From Cudoniella acicularis (taxonomy: Eukaryota; Ascomycota; Leotiomycetes; Helotiales; Helotiaceae), in the NCBI GenBank assembly GCA_013054445.1, contig JAAMPI010000442.1, forward strand, positions 1 to 37,678: DNA of 37,678 nucleotides. Reading direction: 5' to 3'. A model generated the notes under the pieces. That model was not told the DNA's origin. It ran no database searches and saw only the letters and a program-made list of their open reading frames with translations. This document shows, in pieces, positions 22,196-33,850 of the stretch. The position numbers and the translations under genes are program-made. How positions within the stretch are numbered: the stretch's first letter is position 1; each line of letters starts with the position of its first letter.

Positions 22196-22441
22196 ACGCG
22201 GTTAGTTTCTCTAGATTATAAAAAGATGATAAGATAATACTTAGTCTAGTTTGATCTTCTAAATAGGTGATCTTAACACGCTTGGCCTCCCCGGTACGAG
22301 CGTATAGCTCCCCGGAATACTTACCTGAACACTAGTTAGCTTCTCTAGCTTATAAAAGATAGTAGAATATTACCTAGTCTAATTTGATCTTCTAGATAGA
22401 TAATCTTGATCTACTTAGGCCCTTCCGTATAAGCGTAAGTA
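22181..22441. repeat. Imperfect tandem duplication, period about 133 bp
   Basis: The segment starting GGAATACTTATCT at 22181 recurs at 22314 as GGAATACTTACCT. Both copies share TTTCTCTAG or CTTCTCTAG, then TTATAAAA, TAGTCTA, TTTGATCTTCTA and a CCT...ACGAGCG or CTT...ATAAGCG end. They differ by RIP-type and other changes, so the duplication predates mutation. Confidence 0.75.
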
Positions 22442-22880
22442 TACTTCTTTCCCCCCTCGTTAATAAACATTTTATCTATTATACTCGAATAGTCTATCTC
22501 CTGCCCCTCCCTAGCGAGATAGGCTTTCTATTTGCTATAACTAACGTAGACTTCCCTCTATTCGGCCGTTAAGCCGCTTGACTTTCCGTACCTAATCTAA
22601 TTCTTAAGTCTGTTCTAGTCTTCTTCTAAAAGATCGTCCCGATAATAGAGTTTATCTCTATCTAGTCTACTAACGATAATAAAGACGTTACGATCGCCGG
22701 ATCCCCTATAAGACTTCTTATGATCTTTACCGAAAAGTGTTATATTTAAGCTAAGGTTATATAGGAAAGTAAATTCTTCTTTTAGGTTTATTTTAAACGG
22801 TATATATAGTTGTTTTAAAGAATACGCTTTGTTCTTTAGAAATAATCTCCTAGATAATAAACGGGTAAAGGATATATATA
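22442..22880 (-). pseudogene. Unidentified gene relic upstream of the nucleoside hydrolase relic
   Basis: On minus a frame reads PFKINLKEEFTFLYN, FGKDHKKSYRGSGDRNVFII, VSRLDRDKLYYRDDLLEED and MFINEGGKKYTYAYTEG with a few TAG stops. It is protein-like, hydrophilic and has the same orientation as the nucleoside hydrolase relic, separated from it by the 133-bp duplication. I do not recognise a family. Confidence 0.4.
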
Positions 22881-24840
22881 CTTAATAAAGGGACGCTAGA
22901 ATAAGGCATCGGAAACATATTAGGATAATAATAGTAAAAGGGGGGTTTATTAGGCCCCCTGCTTTAGGTATCTAGCGTTAGTAGAGCCAGATTCGGCTCT
23001 ATTATAAACGTTTTTAGAATTCGCGAACCCTAGTATAAACAAAGCACCTCGGGTTTAGCGCGCCTTATATAACTTCGAATCCTTAGATTATAAGGTCAAA
23101 TTATAGATAAGGTATCCTATCTAAGTTAACTTCTTTAGGCTATATACTAATTTATATCAGTGTTAGTATATTACTGTCACCTTTAGACTCTATTATACGG
23201 TCTTATATATATCAGCCGTAGCCTTGTTCCGAGGCGAATTAGGATAATAGAGTAGCGATTATAGTTAGGCCTAATATTATTAAGGTCTTAATACCCTTAT
23301 AGCTAGTAAGTAAAAAAATCGAGTTATGTTTACTTATACTAATAAGAATACGGACATAGATCTAGTCTTTACTATATCTGGTAAGGCTTAGACGAGACAG
23401 ACTTAAACGGGAAAAGCTTTTAAACTTTTATTCCTGACTCGCACGTATTTAGGAAGCTATATTAGCGAGGCCACCCTTACCGACACTATTAAATAAGGGC
23501 ATCGAGAGTCTAATCACTCTACGAAGCCTCTGTTTACCGTATTAAATAGGGTCTCCGTTCTTAGAGACAGAGGAATTCCACGTGGCTATACCCTCGTAAT
23601 AACTTAGTAATACTAGGGGTACGCTATAAACTAATATCCTGGCAGTGCTTACAAGCTATGACGTAAGGTAGAAGACGTATTACTAGCGACATCTCTAGAT
23701 AACAAGCGATTATAGTGGCCAAAATAGGTCCCTTTAATTATGCTATTTTAGTACTCTAGAGCTAAAAGTTGCTCTAGGGAACAGGCAGAGACGATCCGGG
23801 CCCCTTAGCTTAGTCTTCCTTGTTTCCTTAAACCTTACTCGGCCTTAAACCGTCTTTTCTATGTTTAGCTAATATATATCATAAGAAGCAGGTCTTAAAA
23901 TGTTATAGGGAATGACTTAGGCAACGATAGGATCGTTCTCTACTACCACTCTCTATTAGTTAGAGATCTAGGTTCTAACGTAGGAGAGTAATATAAAACA
24001 GGTATTACTAAGTTATTCGTAAGAACTCGCCTTTTCTTATTTTCAGTTTAACTTTAACAGTATCTATATATTGTTTATAGTTATACCCTAGTATATAGGA
24101 GTAGCTTGTTTTACTAGACAGCGCCGGTAGTAATATTAGTATTAAACTTTATAAAGCCTAGCTATATTCTATAAGCGCGTTTATAACACATTTTAATTTC
24201 TATTAAACTAATAGTAACTAAGGCATCTCGTTTTTCTCTCTTAGGAAAGTCTTTAAAGTAGTTAATAGTAATCGAGATTAGGATATACTTGCTTTAGGTT
24301 AAACCTGATTATATTTATAACTTTCTAACCCTCTTTAATCCTTTATATAGTACTAAAGCCGCTAACGCTTTAGCGTCTCGTGCCCCCTTACACTATAGCT
24401 CTTCTAGCTTAACTAGCTTTAAAGTGATCTATTAAGCAAAGTTAGTATACTATATATTAGGTGAGTATAGTAGAACTAATATAAGGAAGCCGTATCTAAA
24501 ATAAGGGAGCACGAGAACAAGTAAAGTTACTTACCTTCTCTCCTTCCTCCCTTAGCCCTATTAACTTCTCCGTCTACTTCTTTAACTATGCCCTTAAGAC
24601 CTTTACCTTATATAAAAATATCTAAATATACTTATTATAACCTCCCGCGCTTAAGAACATCGCTTTTAGAGTTGCCTCCCCTAGTTCTTCTATTTTTTTC
24701 TCCGGAATCGCTAGCTCTATTAAATTAATCAACTATTCTTCTAGGATTTCTAGACCTAATTCTTATTTTATCTCTATCGCTACCGTCCCTCTAAATGTCC
24801 TATCCTCTATTATCCTAGCCGGCAGTTCGACAAATTATAA
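22881..24840. other. RIP-mutated sequence without recognised content
   Basis: Both strands carry dense TAG/TAA stops. Reading stops as Gln/Trp gave no family I recognise. A plus-strand stretch at 23.3-23.8 kb has somewhat longer open pieces. This could be former transposon or gene sequence. Confidence 0.4.
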
Positions 24841-24849
24841 GCCGCCTAC

Positions 24850-25330
24850 AGGAACTCGAGGCTATACGATAAGGAGCACGTGCTTTTTATCGTGGCTTCC
24901 TTAAGGAAGGTCATCGGGCTATAGGAGCACTATCATGCTAACGCTAGCTCCTCGTAAGAAGACAGCGCCGGGTAGAGATTTCTCTTTAGAATTAGTGATA
25001 GTTATAGCGAGTTTTATAAAACCGAGAGAATCACGGAAGCGGTCGATTGTTTAGATATAGATAGCGCGTAGGACATAGGGAGATTTATAGAATTTATAAC
25101 TAGGATTACTATTTTAAAGGGACAGATTTCCTTATAGCGTTTTAATCTAGTTCTATTTGATAATTAGTATAATAGTAGACGAAACCGAGAAATAAAAGAG
25201 AGAAAATATTACCTTAAAAGCTAGGAACTTAAGTAATTCTTTCTTAGAGAGGTCGTTGACGAGTTCGACGGATACGACCGTACCTAGGAGTATAAATATT
25301 AATATTCTAGTCTGATAAACAAGAGCTCTT
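24850..25330 (+). pseudogene. Unidentified gene relic
   Basis: A plus frame reads KEHVLFIVASLRKVIGL, RFLFRISDSYSEFYKTERI, AVDCLDIDSA, GRFIEFITRITILKG and FFLREVVDEFDGYDRT, with TAG codons at places suited to Gln or Trp. It reads like a soluble protein of at least 150 residues. No family recognised. Confidence 0.4.
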
Positions 25331-25559
25331 AAGGGTAAGGAGATATGATAAGGAAGGATAAAAGAAAGGAGAGGTTTTAAAGGCTTTATAGAAGAGTGCG
25401 AAGTAGTGCGGAGTGACGTTTGTCAGGCCTCGATATATAGTAGGGGTTTGCGTAAGATCGGGAGTAGCGGTCTACTCGCGAATCCTTACCTTATATTATA
25501 TATATCTCTTATGTTTAGGGGCGGATTAAAGGTCCCCCCTAACCTAAAGCTCGGAGACG

Positions 25560-26080
25560 TATACTAGCTTAAGAAGTAAAGTAGCCTACCTTATACGTCG
25601 TTATTAACGATAGCTTTACCGCCGAGATTATTCTATATTGCCACTACGTTGCCTAATTAACTCCGACCAAGTAAGGTTACTACGGAGTGTAGTAGGTAAT
25701 ACTATAACTTATATTGTCCTAGAGGATTCTTAGCGCCGGGAATATTACTCGTAGCTACGTCAAAAATCCTACTAATTATCTAATAACGGAATTATACCGA
25801 AGAGAGGTAGGGTAAAGACCTGGCTCTAAGGAGGTAGTATATTCATACAAGCCATATAATACGATTAGCTATATAAAGTTTAGAATAAGTATACTTGTGA
25901 TCGTTATAAGATTTATATAGCGCGGGATTACGCCGAGGAAAGAGGTGATGCTATAGGCATATATAAGGTAAATCTAGGAATAGATCCGGCTTAGATCTTC
26001 TTACCGAGTGATCAGCAAAGCGAGAAGACATCCGGGAAGAGGGGTTTATAGTAGTACCTACGTAATATAGGTCACTAAGG
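25560..26080 (+). pseudogene. Unidentified gene relic
   Basis: A plus frame gives LRCLINSDQVRLLRSVVGN, RDYAEERGDAIGIYKVN and IFLPSDQQSEKTSG between TAG/TAA stops. It is basic and protein-like but matches nothing I know. It lies just left of the 26.3-26.65 kb repeat. Confidence 0.3.
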
Positions 26081-26299
26081 CAAATTTTGCCCTAATGCTA
26101 GGTTTATAATAATGCCCGACTTATCCTAACATAAGGTATAACGTGATTCTAGCTACTACGGATCCCTTATAAGGCTTATATAACTCTACTAGCTAAAAGA
26201 AAGCGACTATCACCCGCTAGATCTATAATCGGCAACTCTCTTAGCTCCTCTATAGGATTGTCTAGTGTGGCGGCAATAGGCAGAATTAGAGAATACCGC

Positions 26300-26650
26300 T
26301 CTACTAGAGATAGATACTAAGGTAGTGTCGTTAGAAGTAAAGGTCATACTAACGTTTAGGGAAAGCAAGGACTTCTATAATTAGAGAATAGAAAGTAACT
26401 GTCGTAAAAATAAAGAGCCTCGAGAAGTTTCTATCTGGTTTAACACCTACTAGTAAACGCGGAGATCTGATAAGCGATAATTAGAGACGTTAATAGAATA
26501 TGATAACCGATCTTCTCTGTCCCTTGTCTCTGCCCTTGTCTTTGCCCCCTGTCTTTGCCCCCTGTCTTTGCCCCCGTCCCTCGCTTAGGTTCTGGCGAGA
26601 CCTGCTTTATCTATGGCCATTCTCTTCGGCATTAGTAGAATTTACTATAA
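26300..26650. repeat. Dispersed repeat, copy A
   Basis: This segment resembles 33500-33850. Shared pieces are CAAGGACTTCTATA followed by TTAGAGAATA, then AAAAATAAA, then a 12-base pyrimidine-rich minisatellite and TCTCGCTTAG-like sequence. A shorter related stretch is at 29312-29450. Confidence 0.65.
26514..26582. repeat. 12-bp minisatellite (GTCTCTGCCCCC type), copy A
   Basis: Five to six tandem units of about 12 bases, GTCTTTGCCCCC and variants. It opens a chance plus frame and on minus reads as repeated GQRQG. Confidence 0.9.
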
Positions 26651-26659
26651 CAACTACCT

Positions 26660-27480
26660 CGTATTTAAGGTTGGTTTTAAGGTCAAAAAAAGTCGAGAGA
26701 AACTCCTCGAGCTCGGAAGGCCGGCTAGGAACCGGCTCCCCTTAGCCTTTTAGTAACTGGTTTGGGCTCTTGAGGATATAAGCCTCTCTATCACCACGTC
26801 AGCCTAAAGTGGGACCGGCACCAAGATCAACTCGGAGATAGAGAGTAGCGACTGGTCAGAATCTGACCCGAAAACCCAAGCCCGAGTAGCCTAAAAAGCT
26901 GACCCTGTTCTGATCATCGTAACCGTGACCGTGGCCTCTATCAGGCTCCTTAGACGTAAACACGCTCGGGCCCTGGCCGCGGGGGCCTCCGCGAAGGCGC
27001 TCTACTACACGCTTATATTCGGTGCCTTGAGTCTAGGCATCTGCCCGTCCGTTGGTAAGCGTATGTTGCCCCTTTAACCGTCGACTAAGAACGAGATTAA
27101 GAGCTAGTAAGGGCTCTTATCAGTAGCCTAATCACGTCGTCCTTTATCTCTATACGCAGAACCCCGTCCGGGTACGTCACCTAATCGTAGGATCTGATCG
27201 AGATTAATATAGACCTCGTCTGCGTGGTCGTGTAGACCTTTATCTCTATCTCCGTGGCGATGGTTAGAATCGGGCACGCCAGGCTCCTTATACACACTCA
27301 TCCTCGTGACATCGGCCGGGTTACTGATTCCTTTATTGGTCGCCTTCCCGGACGTGCCCGTTGAGTCAGGGAGTAGAGAAATTGTGTGTAAGATTTACTC
27401 CCGCTAGAAGATAGGACCGGGTAGAACTATGCTTCCTTTTAATCAGAAGAGGGGCGCTAGAATTAGGGTACGGCTTTACT
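26660..27480 (-). pseudogene. GC-richer patch with possible gene relic
   Basis: Composition is clearly higher in GC than the surroundings (GGCCGCGGGGGCC-like sequence near 26975). On minus a long frame reads SVYKEPGVPDSNHRHGDRD, then DEVYINLDQILRLGDV with later TAG stops at Gln-like sites. No family recognised; the strong charge and lack of hydrophobic core make a former coding identity uncertain. Confidence 0.3.
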
Positions 27481-27689
27481 ATATTATAACCTTACTTCCT
27501 ATATTAATATTATATAAAGATACTAAGGTCAACCCTAATAATATAAACCGTAGAGGAATATCTCGTGACTTATATTCCGAATAAAAACCCCCTACTCGCT
27601 TAACTACGCTTATTTCTATATATATAGCGCCTATAATACGATAGGAATTCTTAGTATCTATTTATACTATTATCTTACTACTATACCGT

Positions 27690-28260
27690 CATATCTCCTT
27701 CTTCTACCTATAGAATTACGTATTATGATCTATAGGTTACTACTTGTTAGCCCTAAGTTAATTGAAATTGACTATAACCGATATCTAGGCCACGCCTACT
27801 ACCGATATATTATTAAGAATCGACTTCCGGCCGGGTCTATTACGATTCTTCGAGCTTATAAACAGATCTATACGGAGGCTAAGGATATACTCTATACGTC
27901 AAACTACTTTACTTTCCTATAGCGCACGTACGACCAGGTACTACTGTTTCTAACTTCGATAAGCCCTAACGCCTATTCAAGACTTATAAAACTTTATATC
28001 TCGCTAAATAGCGGGCCGTACTAATACTTAGACTTATTGACTAGATATACCGGTCTTAAAAATCTTATTATATCTAGTAGTTAGCGGATCCTAAAAGCCT
28101 AGATTATAGTTCTGTCTAGATTAAGGATCAGGCACTTTCGAGTAGTCAAACGTTAGTACGGCCGAGAATACGAAATATATTCTTTAACTTTTATAATCAC
28201 CGGCTCTAGGCGGCGAAGTCGTGATCAGGAAAAAACGTTATATAGAGAAAAGAAGTAAGA
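27690..28260 (+). pseudogene. 2EXR/F-box-like protein relic
   Basis: On plus the frame reads LPIELRIMIYRLLLVSPKLI, then ITILRAYKQIYTEAKDILYT, SNYFTFL, a stop at a Gln/Trp-like site, and a Leu-rich continuation KLYISLN, TGLKNLII and RLRIRHFRVV. The LPxELRxMIYRxLL start followed by a 'LRxxxQIYxEAxxILY' segment is typical of the large fungal family of 2EXR/F-box-like accessory proteins. These are numerous, fast-evolving and of mostly unknown function. Confidence 0.65.
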
Positions 28261-29311
28261 AGGTCAGTAAGTCAAATTTCTGTCGCTTTAAATCTAACTC
28301 TATACTTAGCTTGCCCGTATACGAGTAGAATAGTTCCTAAAGTAATAGGAGGTCTAATATCAAGGGTTAGAATATAGCGTATTTAATTAGAGAATCGTAG
28401 AAGGTTTATAGACGTAGGCATATTTTTTATCCTTTTATAACCTTTATTATAATATAATGTTTTAAGAAGACATTTTAAGTATTAAATAAAACTATAAAAA
28501 TCAATCCCTTATCCTCTACCTTAATTTTCGAGAATTGGCCTTAACTGGTTCTAGAGATACTATTTCCTCTATTTTCCGTCTACGCTAACTGTTTTGATTA
28601 TATTCGCGCTTAAGAGTACTCTTTCTATTATAATGATTTTACTAGAGACAATCTCTTCGATCTCTTTATATAAAATCCTTAAGACTATACCCCTAGCCCT
28701 CGTACTGTCTTTAAAATCGAAGATCAGACTAAGCTGATCAGCTTTATAATATAGCTCTAGCTTTATAGAGTAATAGATATAAACAGTCTATAGCTCTATT
28801 AATAGTATATCGTCTCTAAAGAGCCTATACTTGTGCTTGGTCCTAGTAAGAAGAGCACTAAGAGCCCCGTGAAGCCCCCTGCCTAGAATCCTCCCTTACT
28901 AGTCTCTTTTGTCTTTATAATCGCAATTGATATTGATATAGGAGATTTTGACCTTTATACTGGTTTCTGAGTATAGTAAGGATAGGTAGGTAGGCCAGAT
29001 TTCTACGCTCTCGTATATCTTTACCATCGCCCCTAGGTCGAGGTTTAATCGTTCGTGTGTTCGTTTCGCCGAATTAAAGGGATGATCGACAGTTTCCTTT
29101 TCCGCTAATTCTAGGTATCCTATAGTCGCTAGCGATTAGGAGAGCATTTTAGTTCGTATATATAAATGTTCGTAAGAGATTAAATAAATAGTGTTCTTTA
29201 TAATAATAAATTTATATATTTAAATCCTCTAGAGCTAATCGAAAGATAGTAGGTATTAAAACCGGATCCCTATACTTATCCTTATATTTAGGGCATGTTT
29301 TAACCTTAATT
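28261..29311. other. RIP-mutated sequence without recognised content
   Basis: Plus frames between 28.6 and 29.1 kb can be read with few stops, for example TVFKIEDQTKLISFII and VLGPSKKSTKSPVKPP, and suggest a former basic protein. No family is recognised. The right end is AT-rich, with a TTTATATATTTAAA run at 29209-29222. Confidence 0.35.
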
Positions 29312-29399
29312 TTCTGCCCCTTGTTTTTACCCCCGGTCTCTACCCCCTGTCTCTGCCCCCTGTTTCTACCCCCTGTTTCTGCCCCCTAGTTCTACCCTA
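29312..29399. repeat. 12-bp minisatellite, copy B
   Basis: About seven units of the same CTGTTTCTACCCC / CTGTCTCTGCCCC type as at 26514 and 33699, followed by the same TCTCGCTTAGATCTTATATAAG-like flank, which indicates a common dispersed element. Confidence 0.9.
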
Positions 29400-29795
29400 T
29401 GTTCTCGCTTAGATCTTATATAAGTCACTAGAACCGCTTAATAGTATGTTCTTACGGGCTCGAGTCAGGGTAAAATACGTAGCTCGTAATCCTAGTCAGG
29501 CCTTTAGATAGCGCAGATAATATTTACGAATTACTTATACGACTATAGACGTATATACTACGAGGTATAATGCCCTACTTGATTTGACGAGCGACGCTAT
29601 ATAGTATATATAGCTCCGTGGTAAACCTGCTTTATAAGGCTTAGATTACGCTAGAAAAGATAGGGAAATTTAATTCGAGATATTTAAAGAACCTATATAA
29701 AATCACTTAATTATTTCTCGCCTTTTAATCTCGTTTCTTTCTATATTTACGGCTAACTTCTTAAGGAAATCAAGTATAATTGCGTAAAGCGGTCT

Positions 29796-30690
29796 TTAAG
29801 TATAAGACTGAGCCTACGAGTAAATAAAGCCGAAAGCACTTAGTAATCTAAATATATATACCAGACTAGTAAAGATAACAATAAAATAAAATACCTAATA
29901 GCTATACCCGTAAATGTTATATCGTAGTTAGTACTATTTCTCCGGAATCCTTACGATATAAATTATAGCTCTTAGGAGATTAAGTATTACTATCGTTAGT
30001 ATATAATTTAGACCTATCCTATGGTTCTGGATCTCCTAGCTATAAAGAATAAGCCTATATATAATAAATACTATAGCTAAAAGGCCAAGTAACACGTATA
30101 TCGAAGTTCGGTATAGCCTAAAGTTCGGATACTAAAACCTTAGGGCCAAAATTGCTACGGCGCAAGCTATAGCCAAGACAGAGACTATAGCCTAGTATAG
30201 TCTCCGTAGATTTAGGTCGTAATAGAATCCGTAGTAGATAGAAGGGACTGTCGATCCCTATATAAGAATAACGATTCCTAGATAGTCTAATCGATTCTAG
30301 AAAGCCGCTACCTCTTCGCTATGATTAGACAGAATATAGAAAAAGCCTGAGAAGGAAAAGTATAGGACCACTCCGAGGAAGAATACTATAAAGACAAGTA
30401 CGTCACTAACTTGAATTATAGCGTAATGGTTACGTATTTCTACGTAAACAAAGATTAAAAGAATCGTAAAAAGAGCTACGCCGAGCAAGTAGGAGTAGAT
30501 ATTCATAGTCTTATTATAGATGTGTTATAAGCTGTTTAGGGACTTCCGGAATGATCTAGATAAAGGCCGATATCTAGAGAGGAGATATTCGTTGTCTTGT
30601 CGCTAGCTAGGCAGGTCATTCTATCGTAAGAGTAGATAGTGACTACTTTGGCTTCTTCCTTGTCTAGGAGCACGCGGCGATTTATCAGCT
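29796..30690 (-). pseudogene. PAQR / hemolysin-III family membrane protein relic
   Basis: The minus frame is readable over about 290 codons once TAG/TAA are taken as Gln/Trp. It starts near LLLR-NDLPS and gives DNEYLLSRYRPLSRSFRKSL. At 30508-30530 HIYNKTMNIYSYLLG stands for the family's HNET-x-NI-x-SHLLG motif. A nearly undamaged 69-codon hydrophobic part with two membrane segments follows, then NRLDYLGIVILI, GSTVPSIYYGFY, further membrane segments and YNIYGYSY-VFYFIVIF, matching the final G-S-S-H-Q-x-x-H motif, ending at 29796. Several conserved His codons (CAC/CAT) have become Tyr (TAC/TAT), as expected from CpA mutation. Fungal members (Izh proteins) act in sterol and zinc homeostasis. Confidence 0.8.
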
Positions 30691-31199
30691 CCTAGTTGAT
30701 TTGTAGCCTCCCTCTTCGTACGTAAATTCAGCTCGGACGCTATCTTTCCGGTTCGTATCGTATACGGGAATTATCTCTAGTTGGTTAGAAATTTAATCCT
30801 AAGTTTTTAAAGTCTTCTCTTTAGGCTAGAAATTTAGGTCTTATGGTCTAAAATAACGGAAGCTAGAGAGGGATATTCTAAAATTAGATACTAGATTCCG
30901 GGTACGAAACCGGCTCTCTATTATGTTACGTATTTGGTGCGTGTCGATCTCTAAAAGTATTATAGGTTTCTTAAAAGCTTAGTAGGATTGTTATGAAATG
31001 TCCCCGGACGATGGTTATCTACTGTTAAAGAAAATCCGGAGAATCTAAACGATCTCTCTAAGCACGAGGGCTCTATTAGCTAGAGACAGGCATTATAACT
31101 AACTGTCCATGGGTTAGAACGTCTACTAGGACCACCTTGTCGTAGTTTGGAAACTATTAGATTCCATGTGCTAATAATAAGGCCTAGAGAGATAAGCAT
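30691..31199. other. RIP-mutated spacer between PAQR and cyclin relics
   Basis: No readable frame of note. Both neighbouring relics lie on minus, so this would hold the PAQR promoter and the cyclin 3' flank. Sequence is TpA-rich. Confidence 0.35.
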
Positions 31200-32190
31200 C
31201 TCTAAAACTATAACCTTTATCCGAATTATTTTAAGTATCTAACTTCGTAGAACGTTCGAGCTAAGGTATTGATCTTTAATTACAAACCTACTTTCTAGCT
31301 TCTTCTTTACGAAGTAAGCCGCTCTTAAATTTTGCCTAAGGCAGTATTTGTTAAAGACGACAAGATATGATTCTTACGATTGATTAAGCCAATCCAAGAT
31401 TGCTACTATAAGGGGATAAAGCTAAGAGTAGTTATACTCGGAAATACGTACGTATAATAGAGTCTAGGGTAGTATTAGTATTTCTAATTTTAGATAGTTA
31501 AGGCCGTTAAGAATCTTACCTATCTACCTATTCCTAACATATAACGTGCTAGACAATATACTACTACTACTATAATACTAGGACGCTCTATAACAAAGCT
31601 CTTATCCGGAAGAATAGCTTTAAGAAAGTACTTGGCTAGAATTCCGGCTCTAGATTCTATCTTATCTATCTCCTCGTTAATCCTTCTTAAGAATATTAGT
31701 AGGCCTGGCTACCCTAATCTATATCGTAGTTTGTTAAGCATATAAATCTCGACTTTAAAAAAGTCTTTCGCCTAATAACTATCTCTATATAGCTTCTAAA
31801 GGCTTTTTATCGAAACAACTTCCCTGTCTTCGTATTTTACGGCAATAGAGAGTGTTATAGTACCGACGAGCTATAGCCTATTACTAGAGACTTCTTTAAG
31901 AGATAGAAATCTATCGATATAGTTGATTATAAGAAAAAGTGTTTTATATCGTAAAGAAAATTAGGAATAAACTTTAACTAGCTAGAGAATCAAGCGCGAG
32001 CGTATTTCCTAATTAAGACGGGTGTCCCTTTATTTGATAGCTATATAGTTAGGATCAGGAAGCATCTTATCCTAGGATAGTCAGTATAGATAAGCAAGAG
32101 TGCGAGAATAAGGGAAAAGATACGTATTTAAAGCTCCCGTATATATTCGAATATCTTATCTTTATATTCTAAGGCAATTTTATTAAGGCC
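31200..32190 (-). pseudogene. Mitotic-type cyclin relic
   Basis: On minus, with TAG/TAA read as Gln/Trp, the order of a B-type cyclin is clear: KMLPDPNYIAIK, EIRSRLIL-LVKVYS (the cyclin-box R-x-x-L-x-x-W-L-x-x-V-H-x start), TLFLIINYIDRFLSLKEV, LVGTITLSIAVKYED, AEIYMLNKLRYRL-like sequence, GLLIFLRRINEEIDKIESR, KYFLKAILPDKSF and a CLARYMLG segment of the second fold, then LDWLNQS and a C-terminal VKKKLESRFVIKDQ. Such cyclins activate CDK1. An extra, silenced copy in accessory DNA is unusual. No functional frame survives; at least eight stops are present. Confidence 0.75.
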
Positions 32191-32649
32191 TCTAAGGTAT
32201 TAAACTATTCCTTCCGAGTTATATATATATTAGAAGCTAGAAGTCATTTAATACGAAGTATATCTCGTTATATAGATTAAGATTATATATAGTATTATAT
32301 ATATACTATATAACGCTTTCGCCTTATAGACGCTTTTATAGTTTTGACTTCTACGAAAGAGGATCTAGGACAGTCTCCTCTTCCGTTTTAAACTCCGTTT
32401 TAATAACTCGAGGCCGTAAGCTAGAGCCTATTCGGGCTACCGTATTAAGCTATGACGCTTGACAAGCGGGACTTTTATAATTATAGAGACAACCTAGATA
32501 TTGTTTAAAGTAAAAGACTAAGTTAAGCACCCGTAGGACCCGATTAAGCTCCTCTCGCGGAAGTATAAGGGTACCTATAAAACCTAAGCGGAAAAGGCAA
32601 CTTAGTAACGTCTACCTAACGGCTTACGCTTATCTACGCTACTTAAAAT

Positions 32650-33080
32650 CTTCTAACTGCCTTTTTAAGGCTTAGTTTCTTAGTTTTATCTATTATTCCG
32701 GTCTATTACTTATGTCTACGTAATATTATTAGTTATTTTAGAATAGATATACCAAGTCCTAAAATCATCCGAAACTCTATCAAGATTTAACCCGTTTCTT
32801 AATTCCTCTATAAGCGGTATAATTCTTATTACTATCTAGGAATATTACGATAAGCTATTTCTAAAATAATCCGCCGCTATTATACTCTTCTATAGCTCGT
32901 ATTATAGTGTCTGATTAGTAACCCTAAGCTGACTCCGTTCTTACTCGGAATCCTATCGTAGTTTAGATTTAGCTATAGCCTGATCCTTCTACTCTTTTAG
33001 CTCTCGTTCGAGGTTTTTATTTTCTTCTCGTAATTTATTAATCTTCGTACTAAAGCTCGCCTATAAGGGCTTTAACAAGT
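32650..33080 (-). pseudogene. Coiled-coil protein relic
   Basis: The minus frame reads INKLREENKNLERELKE, KDQAIAKSKLR, ERSQLRVTNQTL and IPLIEELRNGLNLDRVSDDF around TAG stops. The Leu/Glu/Lys heptad pattern is that of a coiled coil of about 60 residues followed by a short globular end. No family recognised. Confidence 0.45.
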
Positions 33081-33499
33081 TTATTAGTTAGGAATCAGAC
33101 ACTTAACGTGTTTATATACCTCTACTAATATAAGAGTTTCCTATACGTGCTCCGCTGATCTTATAAGGGTTATAGTTATGACTAGTATAGCCTCGAACGC
33201 TAAGTCAATTCCTTTATATAATTCCTTATAAGCGCCGATAGAATAATCGCTTATATTTTTTTAAGAAAAGGTATTTCTTTTATAGCAATACCTTCTACGT
33301 ATAGAGATCATTAGTACTAGTTACGAGACGAACCTATAATAGCTCGATTAAGATTCTAACTTTCTTCTCTAAGTCGTTATTTAATAAGAACTAAAGAAGA
33401 TACGTAAAAGAAGACTTACGAATATGTTTTAATAATTTATCTCGGCACCTACTTCTCTATCTACTACGCTCTAGGTTACTTGATCTAATTAGGGCTATT

Positions 33500-33850
33500 T
33501 GTTCGAGATATAATACGAGGAACTAAGAACAAGAAATAATAGTCATACTAAACTTCTTTATTCTCGTTAAAACAAGGACTTCTATATTTTAGAGAATAAA
33601 ATATAATATTAACGAAAATAAAAAATCAAGCCCTAAGATCATAAGACCTAGTTCGGCACGGGGAGATAATAAGTAATAACTAGAGATAACGGCTAAATTT
33701 CTACCCCTTGTTTCTACCCCCGGTCTCTACCTCCGGTCTCTGCCCCTTACTTCTATCCCCGGTCTCCGCCCCCTGCCTTTACCCCTCAATTCTCGCGTAT
33801 ATCTGCTTATATAAGACATAAACCCCTTATTAAATATACTAAAAGGTTTA
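33500..33850. repeat. Dispersed repeat, copy C
   Basis: Counterpart of 26300-26650, sharing CAAGGACTTCTATA, the TTAGAGAATA motif, an A-rich spacer, the minisatellite and the TCTCGC...GCTTATATAAG end. Both copies are RIP-mutated, which fits repeat-triggered mutation. Confidence 0.65.
33699..33787. repeat. 12-bp minisatellite, copy C
   Basis: About seven units such as GGTCTCTGCCCC and TGTTTCTACCCC in the same orientation as the two other loci. Confidence 0.9.

Noticed and set aside
23300..23850. Possible ribosomal RNA fragment
   Set aside because: Some longer open pieces and G-rich motifs drew attention, but no conserved rRNA core sequence could be matched.
26500..26745. 81-codon frame rich in Leu, Pro and Cys
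   Set aside because: Its first half is simply the translated 12-bp minisatellite, and the rest has no similarity to known proteins.
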